Assembly: GCA_965238155.1 (NCBI GenBank)
Contig: OZ250175.1
Location: forward strand, 434,001 to 498,000
Length of the DNA stretch: 64,000 nucleotides
From: BJGV01 sp964196335
Lineage (GTDB): Bacteria > Pseudomonadota > Gammaproteobacteria > Burkholderiales > Nitrosomonadaceae
Reading direction: 5' to 3'
Below the pieces are notes generated by a model that worked only from the letters and a program-made list of their open reading frames with translations, ran no database searches and was not told the origin of the DNA. Both the position numbers and the translations under genes were made by a program. Below, one piece after another: positions 27,267-36,167 of the stretch. How positions within the stretch are numbered: position 1 is the first letter of the stretch; each line of letters begins with the position of its first letter.

Positions 27267-27938
27267 TTATTTATTACATTCGGCTTGACTATATCGCGAA
27301 ATAGCAGTGCTTACGAGATCTCCTAGTCGCTGCAAGTAGAGCGTTCCCATTTCGGGGTAGAACCGCTGAGGTTCTTCACTTGCCAGAACCAAGAGGCCAA
27401 TAGTTTGCCTGGTTCTCAGGGGGATCATTGAGAAAGAACGTAAATGGGCAGCACTTTCACCAAACCAACTCTTGATTTCATCGGTCAACTGAGGTCCGCA
27501 GTATGGATGAAGTAATCTGTTAGTAATTGTATGAGTTTCTGTATTAGTGTTAATGAATTTAGACATTTCCAGACTGTCACAGTTTATATTCCATAATCGT
27601 AGCGCCACATGAGGCACTGAAAAATTATCGCGTAGAATCGAATTAAGTTCATTCAGGAAATCATTCAGATGAGTGAAAGTAAGAAACATGATAGACAAAC
27701 GATGCATCTTCTCGCTAATAACATCGTTTTCTTCACCAAATTTAACCAATTCACGTAATTTGTCCTGCAGAATGTGGTTTTTATCTCGTAAAGTGACAAT
27801 TTGTCGCTCGCTGATGGGAATAGCTCTACCGCCATGAGGATGTGGAACATAAATATCAGCTAACATGTCAGCATATTCATCAAAGAATTGTGGGTGTTGC
27901 TTAAGGTATTGAGCCACTTCTTCAGAACCGAATTTCAT
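27267..27938 (-). CDS. DUF484 family protein
   Basis: Protein of about 223 residues of the DUF484 family with a GAF-like fold. The N-terminal VAQYLKQHPQFFDEYADML and HPHGGRAIPISERQ segments are the family hallmarks, and the C-terminal half (IGLLVLASEEPQRFYPEMGTLYL, abridged) is GAF-like. Its function is unknown; it is regularly found between dapF and xerC. The ATG at 27938 has an AAGGGGA site and clears the dapF stop. Confidence 0.88.
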   Translation of the reverse strand: MKFGSEEVAQYLKQHPQFFDEYADMLADIYVPHPHGGRAIPISERQIVTLRDKNHILQDKLRELVKFGEENDVISEKMHRLSIMFLTFTHLNDFLNELNSILRDNFSVPHVALRLWNINCDSLEMSKFINTNTETHTITNRLLHPYCGPQLTDEIKSWFGESAAHLRSFSMIPLRTRQTIGLLVLASEEPQRFYPEMGTLYLQRLGDLVSTAISRYSQAECNK

Positions 27939-27957
27939 ATTTTCCCCTTGGTTAAAT

Positions 27958-28785
27958 TTATAGTTCAATTTCTCCATCAAATACAGAAATGGCAGGCCCT
28001 GTCATCCAGACGGGGTTGTTTTCCCCTTCCCAGCAAATGCTCAAATTACCTCCAATAGTACTTACCTTAACCGTTGAATCCAGTAGCCCCCGGGTAATTC
28101 CCGCTACTACAGCAGCACATGCACCGGTGCCACAAGAGAGGGTCTCACCAACACCTCGCTCGTATACTCTTAGATTAATATGTTCACGATTTACTACCTG
28201 CATGTATCCGGCGTTCACCTGTTTAGGAAAGCGTGAGTGACTCTCTATTAAGGTACCCTCAGCTAATATTGGCGAGTGATTGATATCTTCAACAATTTGC
28301 ACTGCGTGTGGGTTGCCCATTGAAAGAATACTAAACTCTATTTGCTTTTCATCGACATCTAGAAGATATGTAAGCATACGTTTTTCAGCGATAAAGGGAA
28401 TTTCTTGTGGCTCGAATTTAGGGATGCCCATGTTCACAGTAACTTCGCCATTAGCTTCTAACTTAGGAACAATGATTCCGCCAAGCGTTTCCACACGAAT
28501 TTCTTTCTTTTGAGTCATTCTCTGGTCGTACACATAGCGTACAAAACAACGCGCGCCATTACCGCATTGTTCTACTTCACTACCATCAGAATTAAAAATA
28601 CGGTATCGGAAATCAGCATTACTTTTAGCTTTTTCTACTAACAGAATCTGATCACAGCCTATGCCAAGACGGCGATTCGCAAGATAACGTAATTGCTCCG
28701 GACTAAGTTGTACAGACTGATTCACACAATCAATGAGGACAAAGTCATTACCTAAACCATGCATTTTAGTGAACTTATATTTCAT
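27958..28785 (-). CDS. dapF: Diaminopimelate epimerase DapF
   Basis: Converts LL- to meso-diaminopimelate for lysine and peptidoglycan. The two catalytic Cys are visible in CGNGARC (Cys74) and in TLSCGTGACA. The N-terminus FTKMHGLGNDF and length (275) are typical. First gene of dapF-DUF484-xerC and divergent from metK. Confidence 0.96.
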   Translation of the reverse strand: MKYKFTKMHGLGNDFVLIDCVNQSVQLSPEQLRYLANRRLGIGCDQILLVEKAKSNADFRYRIFNSDGSEVEQCGNGARCFVRYVYDQRMTQKKEIRVETLGGIIVPKLEANGEVTVNMGIPKFEPQEIPFIAEKRMLTYLLDVDEKQIEFSILSMGNPHAVQIVEDINHSPILAEGTLIESHSRFPKQVNAGYMQVVNREHINLRVYERGVGETLSCGTGACAAVVAGITRGLLDSTVKVSTIGGNLSICWEGENNPVWMTGPAISVFDGEIEL

Positions 28786-28828
28786 TAGTTAAACTAAGTA
28801 TCAATCAGGAAAAGTATCAGCTAATTTC

Positions 28829-28856
28829 TTGCGACTTCTATAAACAGGCATAATCT
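28829..28856 (+). promoter_or_regulatory. Candidate sigma70 promoter for metK
   Basis: TTGCGA (28829) and TAATCT (28851) are separated by 16 bases, about 45 bases upstream of the metK ATG. The spacing and position fit a housekeeping promoter; it is a visual match only. Confidence 0.45.
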
Positions 28857-28902
28857 GGTACCCTGTAGAGTACTACACGATTATAACTAACTAAAAAACT
28901 AT

Positions 28903-30084
28903 ATGAGCGAATATCTATTTACTTCGGAATCTGTATCCGAAGGTCATCCGGACAAAGTGTCAGATCAGATTTCCGATGCGGTCTTAGATGCAATTTTAAC
29001 CCATGACATTAACGCACGGGTAGCCTGCGAAACACTATGTAGTACTGGTCTAATCGTTATGTCAGGAGAGATTACCACCAATGCTTCAGTAGATTACAAT
29101 GTAATTGCCCGTGAAACTATCAAACGTATTGGCTACACTAGTTCAGATATTGGCTTTGATGCTAGTACTTGTGCGGTACTAACTGCATTTAATAAACAGT
29201 CACCCGACATTGCTCAAGGAGTCAATCGTACCAAAGAACAAGAATTGGATCAGGGTGCAGGTGACCAGGGGTTGATGTTTGGCTATGCTTGTAATGAGAC
29301 GCCTCAATTAATGCCAATGCCAATTCACTATGCACATAGACTGGTGGAGAGGCAGGCAGAGATGAGAAGGAGCGGACGCCTGACATGGTTGCGTCCAGAT
29401 GCCAAATCGCAGGTGTCAGTTAATTACAAAAACGGGAAGCCACAAAGCGTTGAAACTGTTGTAATTTCTACACAGCATAATCCTGAAATTTCTCACGCAG
29501 ATTTAACTGAAGCTGTAGTTGAGGAAATTATTAAACCAGTCATTCCAAAAGATATGCTGGATAGTAATACCCGCTACCTTGTTAATCCTACCGGACGTTT
29601 TGTCGTTGGTGGACCAATGGGGGACTGTGGGTTAACCGGACGTAAAATTATTGTAGACACTTATGGCGGTGCAGCACATCATGGAGGAGGTGCTTTTTCT
29701 GGCAAGGATCCTTCCAAGGTAGACCGTTCAGCAGCATACGCCGGACGTTATGTGGCTAAAAATGTTGTCGCAGCCGGAATTGCAAGCAGGTGTGAAGTAC
29801 AGATGGCATATGCGATTGGTGTGGCGCATCCGGTCTCCCTGATGGTTGAGACTTTTGGTACCGGTAAAATTTCTGACGATAAAATTGCAAAGTTAATAGA
29901 GCGGAACTTTGATTTGCGACCACGTGCGATTATTCACTCGCTTAATTTGTTGCGTCCGATTTACCTTAAAACTGCTGCTTATGGTCATTTCGGGCGGGAT
30001 GAGCCGGAATTTACCTGGGAGGTAACCGATAAAGCTGCGCAACTTAGTGCCGATGCGGGCATGAAGAGTGCGGTAGAAGTGTGA
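28903..30084 (+). CDS. metK: S-adenosylmethionine synthetase
   Basis: Makes SAM from methionine and ATP (393 residues). It has the N-terminal TSESVSEGHPDKVSDQISD, the ATP-binding GAGDQGLMFGYA, and the P-loop-like GGGAFSGKDPSKVDRSAAY. It begins a methionine-cycle block: metK, SAH riboswitch, ahcY, metF. Confidence 0.97.
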   Translation: MSEYLFTSESVSEGHPDKVSDQISDAVLDAILTHDINARVACETLCSTGLIVMSGEITTNASVDYNVIARETIKRIGYTSSDIGFDASTCAVLTAFNKQSPDIAQGVNRTKEQELDQGAGDQGLMFGYACNETPQLMPMPIHYAHRLVERQAEMRRSGRLTWLRPDAKSQVSVNYKNGKPQSVETVVISTQHNPEISHADLTEAVVEEIIKPVIPKDMLDSNTRYLVNPTGRFVVGGPMGDCGLTGRKIIVDTYGGAAHHGGGAFSGKDPSKVDRSAAYAGRYVAKNVVAAGIASRCEVQMAYAIGVAHPVSLMVETFGTGKISDDKIAKLIERNFDLRPRAIIHSLNLLRPIYLKTAAYGHFGRDEPEFTWEVTDKAAQLSADAGMKSAVEV

Positions 30085-30123
30085 GAAATAGTAGGTCTGG
30101 CATTTAAACTCATATTAGTTTTC

Positions 30124-30200
30124 CCCTTACGCCGAGGAGCGCTGCAGTGGGTAGATCCCTCGAGGCTTGGTATGTAAGGGCACTGTAACAACGGCGCTCG
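30124..30200 (+). promoter_or_regulatory. SAH riboswitch controlling ahcY
   Basis: The leader between metK and ahcY matches the S-adenosylhomocysteine riboswitch. The conserved block CCGAGGAGCGCTGC starts at 30132. P1 forms between CCCTTAC (30124-30130) and GTAAGGG (30174-30180). The pseudoknot helix pairs GAGCGC (30137-30142) with GCGCTC (30194-30199), preceded by the usual AACGG. The ahcY ribosome site GGAG follows at about 30210. In characterised cases SAH binding turns on ahcY so the toxic product is removed. Confidence 0.93.
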
Positions 30201-30221
30201 TTCATTTTAGGAGATTGTTCC

Positions 30222-31655
30222 ATGAACGCTGTGCTTAATCCTAATAGCACCAAAACTATCGAATATAAAGTTGCTGATATAGCCCTTGCAGGATGGGGCC
30301 GCAAGGAAATCGCCATTGCTGAAAATGAAATGCTTGGTTTGATGGGGCTACGTGAAGAATACGCGGGGCAAAAGCCCTTAGAGGGGGCCCGTATTGCAGG
30401 CTCTCTTCACATGACTATCCAGACCGCAGTATTAATAGAAACTCTGGTCGAGCTAGGTGCAGAAGTGCGCTGGGCTTCATGCAATATTTATTCAACTCAG
30501 GATCATGCTGCAGCGGCAGTTGCGGTTGAAGGTGTGCCGGTATTTGCCTTTAAGGGTGAATCATTAGATGAATATTGGGAGTATGCTCACGAGATATTCA
30601 ATTGGTCTGGCGACGGAAAATTGAGTACACCCAACATGATTCTTGACGACGGTGGTGATGCGACACTTCTGATTATCCTTGGAAGCAAGGCGGAAAAAGA
30701 TCCATCAGTTATTGCTAATCCCGGTAACGAAGAGGAGCAGGCGTTATTTGCGGCAATCAAAAAACGACTGGATGCTCAGCCAGGATGGTATTCCAACGTA
30801 TTGGCTAATATTCGTGGGGTAACGGAAGAAACCACCACCGGGGTTCATCGTTTGTACGAAATGCAGAACGACGGCGAGCTACCATTCCCTGCTTTTAATG
30901 TGAATGACTCAGTTACAAAATCAAAATTTGATAATTTATATGGTTGTCGAGAGTCACTGGTGGACGGAATCAAGCGTGCAACCGATGTAATGATTGCAGG
31001 TAAAATTGCTTTGGTGTGTGGTTTTGGCGACGTGGGCAAGGGTTGTGCTCAATCCTTGCGCGGACTAGGGGCAACCGTATGGATTACTGAGATAGACCCG
31101 ATTTGCGCTCTTCAGGCAGCGATGGAAGGTTACCGTGTTGTTACCATGGATGAAGCCTGTGATCAGGCTGACATTTTTGTTACAGCAACTGGTAATTTGC
31201 GTGTTATCGCTCATGATCACATGCTGAAAATGAAGGATCAGGCCATCATCTGTAATATTGGTCACTTCGATTCAGAGATAGATATTGCTTCCGTTCAGAA
31301 ATATCAGTGGGAGAATATTAAACCACAGGTAGATCATGTAATTTTTCCAACAGGTCGCCGGATCATTGTGTTGGCACAGGGGCGTCTGGTAAATCTGGGT
31401 TGTGCTACAGGCCATCCATCATTTGTAATGTCCTGTTCATTTGCCAATCAGGTGTTAGCTCAAATAGAGCTATGGAAAAATGGAGAGAATTACCAAAATA
31501 GTGTTTACGTATTACCAAAGCAGCTGGATGAAAAAGTTGCACGCTTACACATTAAGAAGTTAGGCGTTAACCTCACTGAATTAACCGATGAGCAGGCCAA
31601 GTACCTAAACATGGATAAAGACGGGCCATTCAAACCAGAGATGTATCGGTATTAA
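30222..31655 (+). CDS. ahcY: S-adenosylhomocysteine hydrolase
   Basis: Hydrolyses SAH to homocysteine and adenosine using bound NAD (477 residues). It contains LHMTIQTAVLIETL, the CNIYSTQDHAAAA loop, the NAD fold VCGFGDVGKGCAQSLRGLGA and the C-terminal DKDGPFKPEMYRY tail. Its leader carries an SAH riboswitch, and a terminator-like hairpin follows at 31677. Confidence 0.97.
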   Translation: MNAVLNPNSTKTIEYKVADIALAGWGRKEIAIAENEMLGLMGLREEYAGQKPLEGARIAGSLHMTIQTAVLIETLVELGAEVRWASCNIYSTQDHAAAAVAVEGVPVFAFKGESLDEYWEYAHEIFNWSGDGKLSTPNMILDDGGDATLLIILGSKAEKDPSVIANPGNEEEQALFAAIKKRLDAQPGWYSNVLANIRGVTEETTTGVHRLYEMQNDGELPFPAFNVNDSVTKSKFDNLYGCRESLVDGIKRATDVMIAGKIALVCGFGDVGKGCAQSLRGLGATVWITEIDPICALQAAMEGYRVVTMDEACDQADIFVTATGNLRVIAHDHMLKMKDQAIICNIGHFDSEIDIASVQKYQWENIKPQVDHVIFPTGRRIIVLAQGRLVNLGCATGHPSFVMSCSFANQVLAQIELWKNGENYQNSVYVLPKQLDEKVARLHIKKLGVNLTELTDEQAKYLNMDKDGPFKPEMYRY

Positions 31656-31676
31656 TGCCTCGGCAGTTGTAGAAGT

Positions 31677-31719
31677 ATAGGGAAAAGCTAATGCTGATAA
31701 CCTGCTTTCCCTGTATTTT
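31677..31719 (+). terminator. Intrinsic terminator after ahcY
   Basis: An imperfect stem pairs AGGGAAA-GC (from 31679) with GCTTTCCCT (to 31712) with one bulged A, followed by a T-rich run (GTATTTTT). It lies about 20 bases after the ahcY stop and before metF, so metF may need its own promoter or readthrough. Confidence 0.6.
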
Positions 31720-31740
31720 TCATATTCATGGGTAGCAAAA

Positions 31741-32604
31741 ATGGAATCGCAAAAGCAACTCACACGTGCCTTTAGTTTTGAGTTTTTTCCACCACAAACA
31801 CCAGAAGGTGTGGAGAAATTGCGTACTACGCGCCAACAACTAGCGCAATTTAATCCAAAGTTTTTTTCTGTAACTTTTGGTGCGGGTGGTTCTACACAAG
31901 ACCGTACGTTTGAAACAGTTCTGGAGATTCAGGCTGAGGGGTATGCTGAAGCTGCTCCTCATCTTTCTTGTATTGGCTCAACCAGAGAAAACATTCGTTT
32001 TCATCTTCAGAAGTATTTGGATAGCGGCATCAGTTATTTAGTTGCATTACGCGGGGACCTTCCTTCAGGGATGGCTCAACCAGGAGAGTTTCGTTATGCC
32101 GCAGAATTAGTAGAGTTTATTCGCAGAGAATTTGGTAATGTTTTTCATATTGAAGTAGCCGCTTATCCGGAATATCACCCCCAGGCAAATTCTGCTCAGG
32201 ATGATTTACAAAATTTCAAACGTAAAGTAGAAGCAGGAGCTGATTCCGCTATTACTCAATATTTCTACAATGCAGATGCATATTTTAGATTTGTAAATGC
32301 CTGTGAAATTGCAAACATAAAAATTCCTATTGTACCGGGTATTATGCCTATCAATAGATTTACCCAGTTAGCGAGATTTTCAGATGCATGTGGTGCAGAG
32401 ATTCCACGCTGGCTTAGAAAAAAGATGGAAGGGTATGGCGATGATAGCGCATCAATTCGTGCATATGGACTAGATGTTGTAACTGACCTATGTAGTCAGT
32501 TACTTGATGCCGGTGCACCGGGATTACATTTTTATACGATGAATTCGCCAGATTTGACAACTACCATTTGGCAGAGACTGGGATTGCAAACAGAACCTCA
32601 GTAA
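31741..32604 (+). CDS. metF: 5,10-methylenetetrahydrofolate reductase
   Basis: FAD-dependent TIM-barrel enzyme (287 residues) making 5-methyl-THF for methionine synthesis. FSFEFFPPQTPEGVEKL at the start, FFSVTFGAGGSTQDRT, LVALRGDLP and the HPQAN / TQYFYNADAYFRF segments are diagnostic. It completes the metK-ahcY-metF set. Confidence 0.96.
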   Translation: MESQKQLTRAFSFEFFPPQTPEGVEKLRTTRQQLAQFNPKFFSVTFGAGGSTQDRTFETVLEIQAEGYAEAAPHLSCIGSTRENIRFHLQKYLDSGISYLVALRGDLPSGMAQPGEFRYAAELVEFIRREFGNVFHIEVAAYPEYHPQANSAQDDLQNFKRKVEAGADSAITQYFYNADAYFRFVNACEIANIKIPIVPGIMPINRFTQLARFSDACGAEIPRWLRKKMEGYGDDSASIRAYGLDVVTDLCSQLLDAGAPGLHFYTMNSPDLTTTIWQRLGLQTEPQ

Positions 32605-32651
32605 ATAACATTTGGTGCCAGTTTAGCTTCAAACTTATTAGAGTTGTACAT

Positions 32652-32694
32652 ATTTATTGGGTGGGATAATTATGAATTATCCCACCCAATAAAT
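32652..32694. terminator. Strong bidirectional terminator between metF and the aminotransferase gene
   Basis: A perfect 20-bp stem (32652-32671 with 32675-32694) closes a three-base loop, midway between convergent metF (plus) and the aminotransferase (minus). The outer part of the stem is A/T and the inner part contains GGGTGGG/CCCACCC. The symmetry lets it work on both strands. Confidence 0.8.
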
Positions 32695-32716
32695 CGGGTA
32701 TCGAATCAGTCTAAGT

Positions 32717-33952
32717 TCAGGTTGTTTTTACTGGCACGGCATTTAGCGGATTTGCTTCATAAACCTTATGTGCCGCAGCCTGTGCTGCACCAAATTTAAT
32801 TTTCTTGCCCATATCCGAGAAAACCGTTTCTAGCGCATTCAAACTTAGCATTACGTTGTCTATTTTGCTTGAGTAGCCCATTAAGCCAAATCGCCAGATT
32901 TTTCCAGCAAAATCACCAAGTCCTGCACCAATTTCAAGGTTGTATTCAGCAAGTAATCTGCGGCGTACTTCTTTTTCATCTACACCGTCAGGTATATATA
33001 CAGAGTTCAATTGTGGCAGGCGGTATTTTTCATCAACCAGGTACTTAGTGCCGAAGGTTTCTAGTCCCGCTTTCAATGCTTCATGATTACGCCGATGACG
33101 AGCCCAGGAATGCTCTAGTCCTTCTTCATAAAGTATAACCAGCGCCTCATGCAATGCGTAGAGTGCATTGGTTGGTGCAGTGTGGTGATAAGTTCGGGTT
33201 TCACCCCAATAGCCAAGCACTAAATTTAAGTCCATAAACCAGCTCTGTACTTTTGTCTTGCGGTTTTTAACAAGTTCTATAACGCGGTCAGAGAAGCTTA
33301 CAGGGGATAGGCCTGGCGGACATGACAGGCACTTCTGGCTACCGGAATAGATCGCATCTATCTTCCATTCATCAACTTGTAGCGGGGAACCACCTAAAGA
33401 AGTAACCGTATCAACAATGGTCAGACAGTTATAGCGATGCGCAACTTCGCAAATTGTTTTTGCATCTGAAAGAGCACCGGTAGATGTCTCAGCATGAACG
33501 AAGGCAACAATTTTCGTGTCAGGATTTTGTTTCAGTGCATCTTCCACTTTTTGTGGATCAACAGGTTCTCCCCAGTTGTTATCCACTACGACTGCTACAC
33601 CACCACAGCGCTGTACATTTTCAATCATACGTGAGCCAAATACGCCGTTACGACAGACAATCACCTTGTCACCAGGGCTTACCATATTGACGAAACACAT
33701 TTCCATTCCTACTGAACCGGGCCCGGATACCGGAAAGGTCATTAGATTGGCAGTTTGGAAAGAATATCGAAGCAGGCTTTTTAATTCTTCCATCATGTCT
33801 GTGAAGACCGGATCAAGGTGTCCTAAGGTTGGGCGAGCCATGGCAGATAGTACTCGTGGATGAGTGTCTGATGGACCGGGTCCCATCAAGGTACGTTGTG
33901 GCGGGTAAAATGTGCTGATTTTTTTAGCGGGGTAAAAGTCTATAGAAGTCAT
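32717..33952 (-). CDS. PLP-dependent serine/alanine--glyoxylate aminotransferase
   Basis: Class V aminotransferase of 411 residues. The N-terminal GPGPSDTHPRVLSAMARPTLGHLDP (abridged match) is the family signature, and the PLP lysine is in SGSQKCLSCPPGL. It is closest to serine- or alanine-glyoxylate aminotransferases, which remove glyoxylate. An FAD-linked oxidase resembling GlcD occurs elsewhere in the window (51857), so a joint role in glycolate salvage is conceivable but unproven. Confidence 0.85.
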   Translation of the reverse strand: MTSIDFYPAKKISTFYPPQRTLMGPGPSDTHPRVLSAMARPTLGHLDPVFTDMMEELKSLLRYSFQTANLMTFPVSGPGSVGMEMCFVNMVSPGDKVIVCRNGVFGSRMIENVQRCGGVAVVVDNNWGEPVDPQKVEDALKQNPDTKIVAFVHAETSTGALSDAKTICEVAHRYNCLTIVDTVTSLGGSPLQVDEWKIDAIYSGSQKCLSCPPGLSPVSFSDRVIELVKNRKTKVQSWFMDLNLVLGYWGETRTYHHTAPTNALYALHEALVILYEEGLEHSWARHRRNHEALKAGLETFGTKYLVDEKYRLPQLNSVYIPDGVDEKEVRRRLLAEYNLEIGAGLGDFAGKIWRFGLMGYSSKIDNVMLSLNALETVFSDMGKKIKFGAAQAAAHKVYEANPLNAVPVKTT

Positions 33953-34113
33953 AAATGGTCCTGAATGAAAAGACGTGGCGGATTAATCAAATGAAAAAGA
34001 CTGATTTTATCAAGTGATTGAGTAATTTGCTATCAACGGTATTGAACTAATCTATAGTTAAATTTGGTACAGCAGTAAAATATATGATCTTTTTCGCTTT
34101 AATTTTTAACTTA

Positions 34114-35067
34114 CTACTGCACTAGAAGTAATGGCTTCATGGGAAGACTCTGCGAGATTTTGTTTGCAGCTTGCCTTGCAAGTATTTGATTTGAATATGG
34201 GCCGGCATGTACCTTGAACAGTCCGTTTTTTTCAGTGATACCAAGTAAGTTGGATAAATCAGGAAATTCGGTTCGCATGCGGGCGAGAAAGGTATCTGCA
34301 TTGTTATAGGCACTAAATGCGGCCAACTGCAGGTAAATTTTGTTTGTACTGGACGACGTATTAGTAATGTCAGGGAAATTAAAGCTGTCTTCTGATTTAA
34401 TGGCAGGCGGTTCTGACGGCAGTCGCGTAACCTGGCTTCCTGGAAGGATGGTTTCTACTTCCACCCAGGCACTACCGCCACTAAGCACATCAAGCTTGTA
34501 AGCAGCTGTATAAGACAGATCAATTAATCGGTTAGAAAGAAACGGGCCACGGTCGTTAATACGTACTACTATAGATTTTTTGTTCTTAATATTGGTAACT
34601 CGTACGTAGCTGGGTATAGGTAGTGTTGTGTGCGCAGCAGTCATTCCATACATATTGTAGACTTCTCCTGAGGCAGTTTTCTTTCCGTGATAGCGACGTC
34701 CATACCATGAGGCGATTCCACGTTCTTTATATGGGCCCAGAGTAGTCATTGGTGTGTAGGCTTTACCAAGTATTACGTAGGGTTGCATATTAGATTTACG
34801 TAAGGGTTCAATTCGGGGAACAGCATCAGGAACGGAGCCAATATTGGGTGGAGGATTATCACCAGGGCCGTCATCAAGGTAATAACCTCCGCCTTTTTTT
34901 TGATTCAACGTGGTGGAAGAAGTGGAGTCTGAAAATGTATCAAGTTTCAGAGTATTGCTACAACCGGCAAGAAAAACAAGAGCAATTATTACGATAGGCC
35001 GACTTGGAAATGAGGGTGCGTTGTAACAGCGGTGTAAAGCATTACTAAGTCCGGAATAATTTTTCAT
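34114..35067 (-). CDS. rlpA: RlpA-like septal lipoprotein with SPOR domain
   Basis: Outer-membrane lipoprotein of 317 residues. A long N-terminal region leads to the lipobox VFLAGC (Cys36). The double-psi beta-barrel follows (GIASWYGRRYHGKKTASGE, then RINDRGPFLSNRLIDLS) and a C-terminal SPOR domain (KIYLQLAAFSAYNNADTF). In Pseudomonas RlpA is a lytic transglycosylase acting on denuded glycan; the catalytic Asp and His are present in the barrel. It is the last gene of the mre-rod cluster and abuts rodA. Confidence 0.92.
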   Translation of the reverse strand: MKNYSGLSNALHRCYNAPSFPSRPIVIIALVFLAGCSNTLKLDTFSDSTSSTTLNQKKGGGYYLDDGPGDNPPPNIGSVPDAVPRIEPLRKSNMQPYVILGKAYTPMTTLGPYKERGIASWYGRRYHGKKTASGEVYNMYGMTAAHTTLPIPSYVRVTNIKNKKSIVVRINDRGPFLSNRLIDLSYTAAYKLDVLSGGSAWVEVETILPGSQVTRLPSEPPAIKSEDSFNFPDITNTSSSTNKIYLQLAAFSAYNNADTFLARMRTEFPDLSNLLGITEKNGLFKVHAGPYSNQILARQAANKISQSLPMKPLLLVQ

Positions 35068-36167
35068 TATGTTTTTACCAATTTAGGATGCATTTGTATA
35101 CTCATCAAAATACCAAAACCTAAAAGCATTGTCACCATAGATGTGCCACCATAACTGATAAGTGGGAGCGGCACACCTACCACCGGAAGGATACCAACAA
35201 CCATTCCTATATTTACAAATATATAAGTGAAAAAAGTTAACGTGATTGATCCTGCAATAAGTCGGGTAAATTGAGTCGAAGCATTGACGGTGATAACCAT
35301 CCCGCGGCCAATTACTACCAGATACAATAATAGCAGTAACGAATTACCAACGATTCCAAATTCCTCAGAGAATACTGCAAAGATAAAATCAGTACTTTTT
35401 TCAGGGAGAAAATCCAAGTGGGTCTGTGTACCGTTCTGCCAGCCTTTTCCAATAATTCCACCTGAACCTATTGCAATGGTCGATTGGATGGTGTGATAAC
35501 CCGCTCCTAATGCATCTTGCGTCGGGTCAAATAAAGTCATAACACGTCGTTTCTGATAGTCATGCATCATTGGCCACAGCAATGGCAGGCTGCCTGCTCC
35601 GGTAATTACCAATCCAATCATGATACGCCATGATAATCCTGCAAGAAACAGTACATAGAAGCCGCTGGAAATAATTAGTAAGGTAGTTCCCAGGTCTGGT
35701 TGGCGTAAAATCAGTACTGCCGGTAATAATAGAAGCATCGTCGCTACTATGTAGTCCCGGAGTCGTAAAGTAGCTTCGTGTTTATCAAAATACCATGCCA
35801 TCATTAGTGGTACAGCGATTTTCATCAGTTCGGAGGGCTGAATACTGGTAACACCTATATTTAGCCATCTTCTTGCACCATTGTTAATTTCACCAAATAA
35901 CGCCACACAAATTAGAAGAATCAGACCAACTACATATATTGGTAAAGCAAGTCGCATCATGTGTTGAAGTGGAATGTTGGCAACCAGCCACATGATGACT
36001 AATGCTGCAACCATGTTAACTGTCTGGTTGGTTACACGAGTTAAACTTCCACCTGTTGCACTGTAAAGTGTTGCAAGACCAACTGTCATTACTAGTAGAA
36101 TGCTAAATAGTAAGAAGCTGTCTATATAGCGTGTGAGGTAGTGCCATAGACGAAAAAATCTAGTCAT
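35067..36167 (-). CDS. rodA: Peptidoglycan glycosyltransferase RodA
   Basis: SEDS-family polymerase of the elongasome with about ten hydrophobic segments. Family motifs include YSATGG, GARRWLNIG, QPDLGTTLL and the C-terminal PLPLISYGGTSMV. It works with PBP2 encoded just upstream (overlap of eight bases). The ATG at 36167 has a GAAGG site; a GTG at 36173 would add two residues. Confidence 0.95.
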   Translation of the reverse strand: MTRFFRLWHYLTRYIDSFLLFSILLVMTVGLATLYSATGGSLTRVTNQTVNMVAALVIMWLVANIPLQHMMRLALPIYVVGLILLICVALFGEINNGARRWLNIGVTSIQPSELMKIAVPLMMAWYFDKHEATLRLRDYIVATMLLLLPAVLILRQPDLGTTLLIISSGFYVLFLAGLSWRIMIGLVITGAGSLPLLWPMMHDYQKRRVMTLFDPTQDALGAGYHTIQSTIAIGSGGIIGKGWQNGTQTHLDFLPEKSTDFIFAVFSEEFGIVGNSLLLLLYLVVIGRGMVITVNASTQFTRLIAGSITLTFFTYIFVNIGMVVGILPVVGVPLPLISYGGTSMVTMLLGFGILMSIQMHPKLVKT

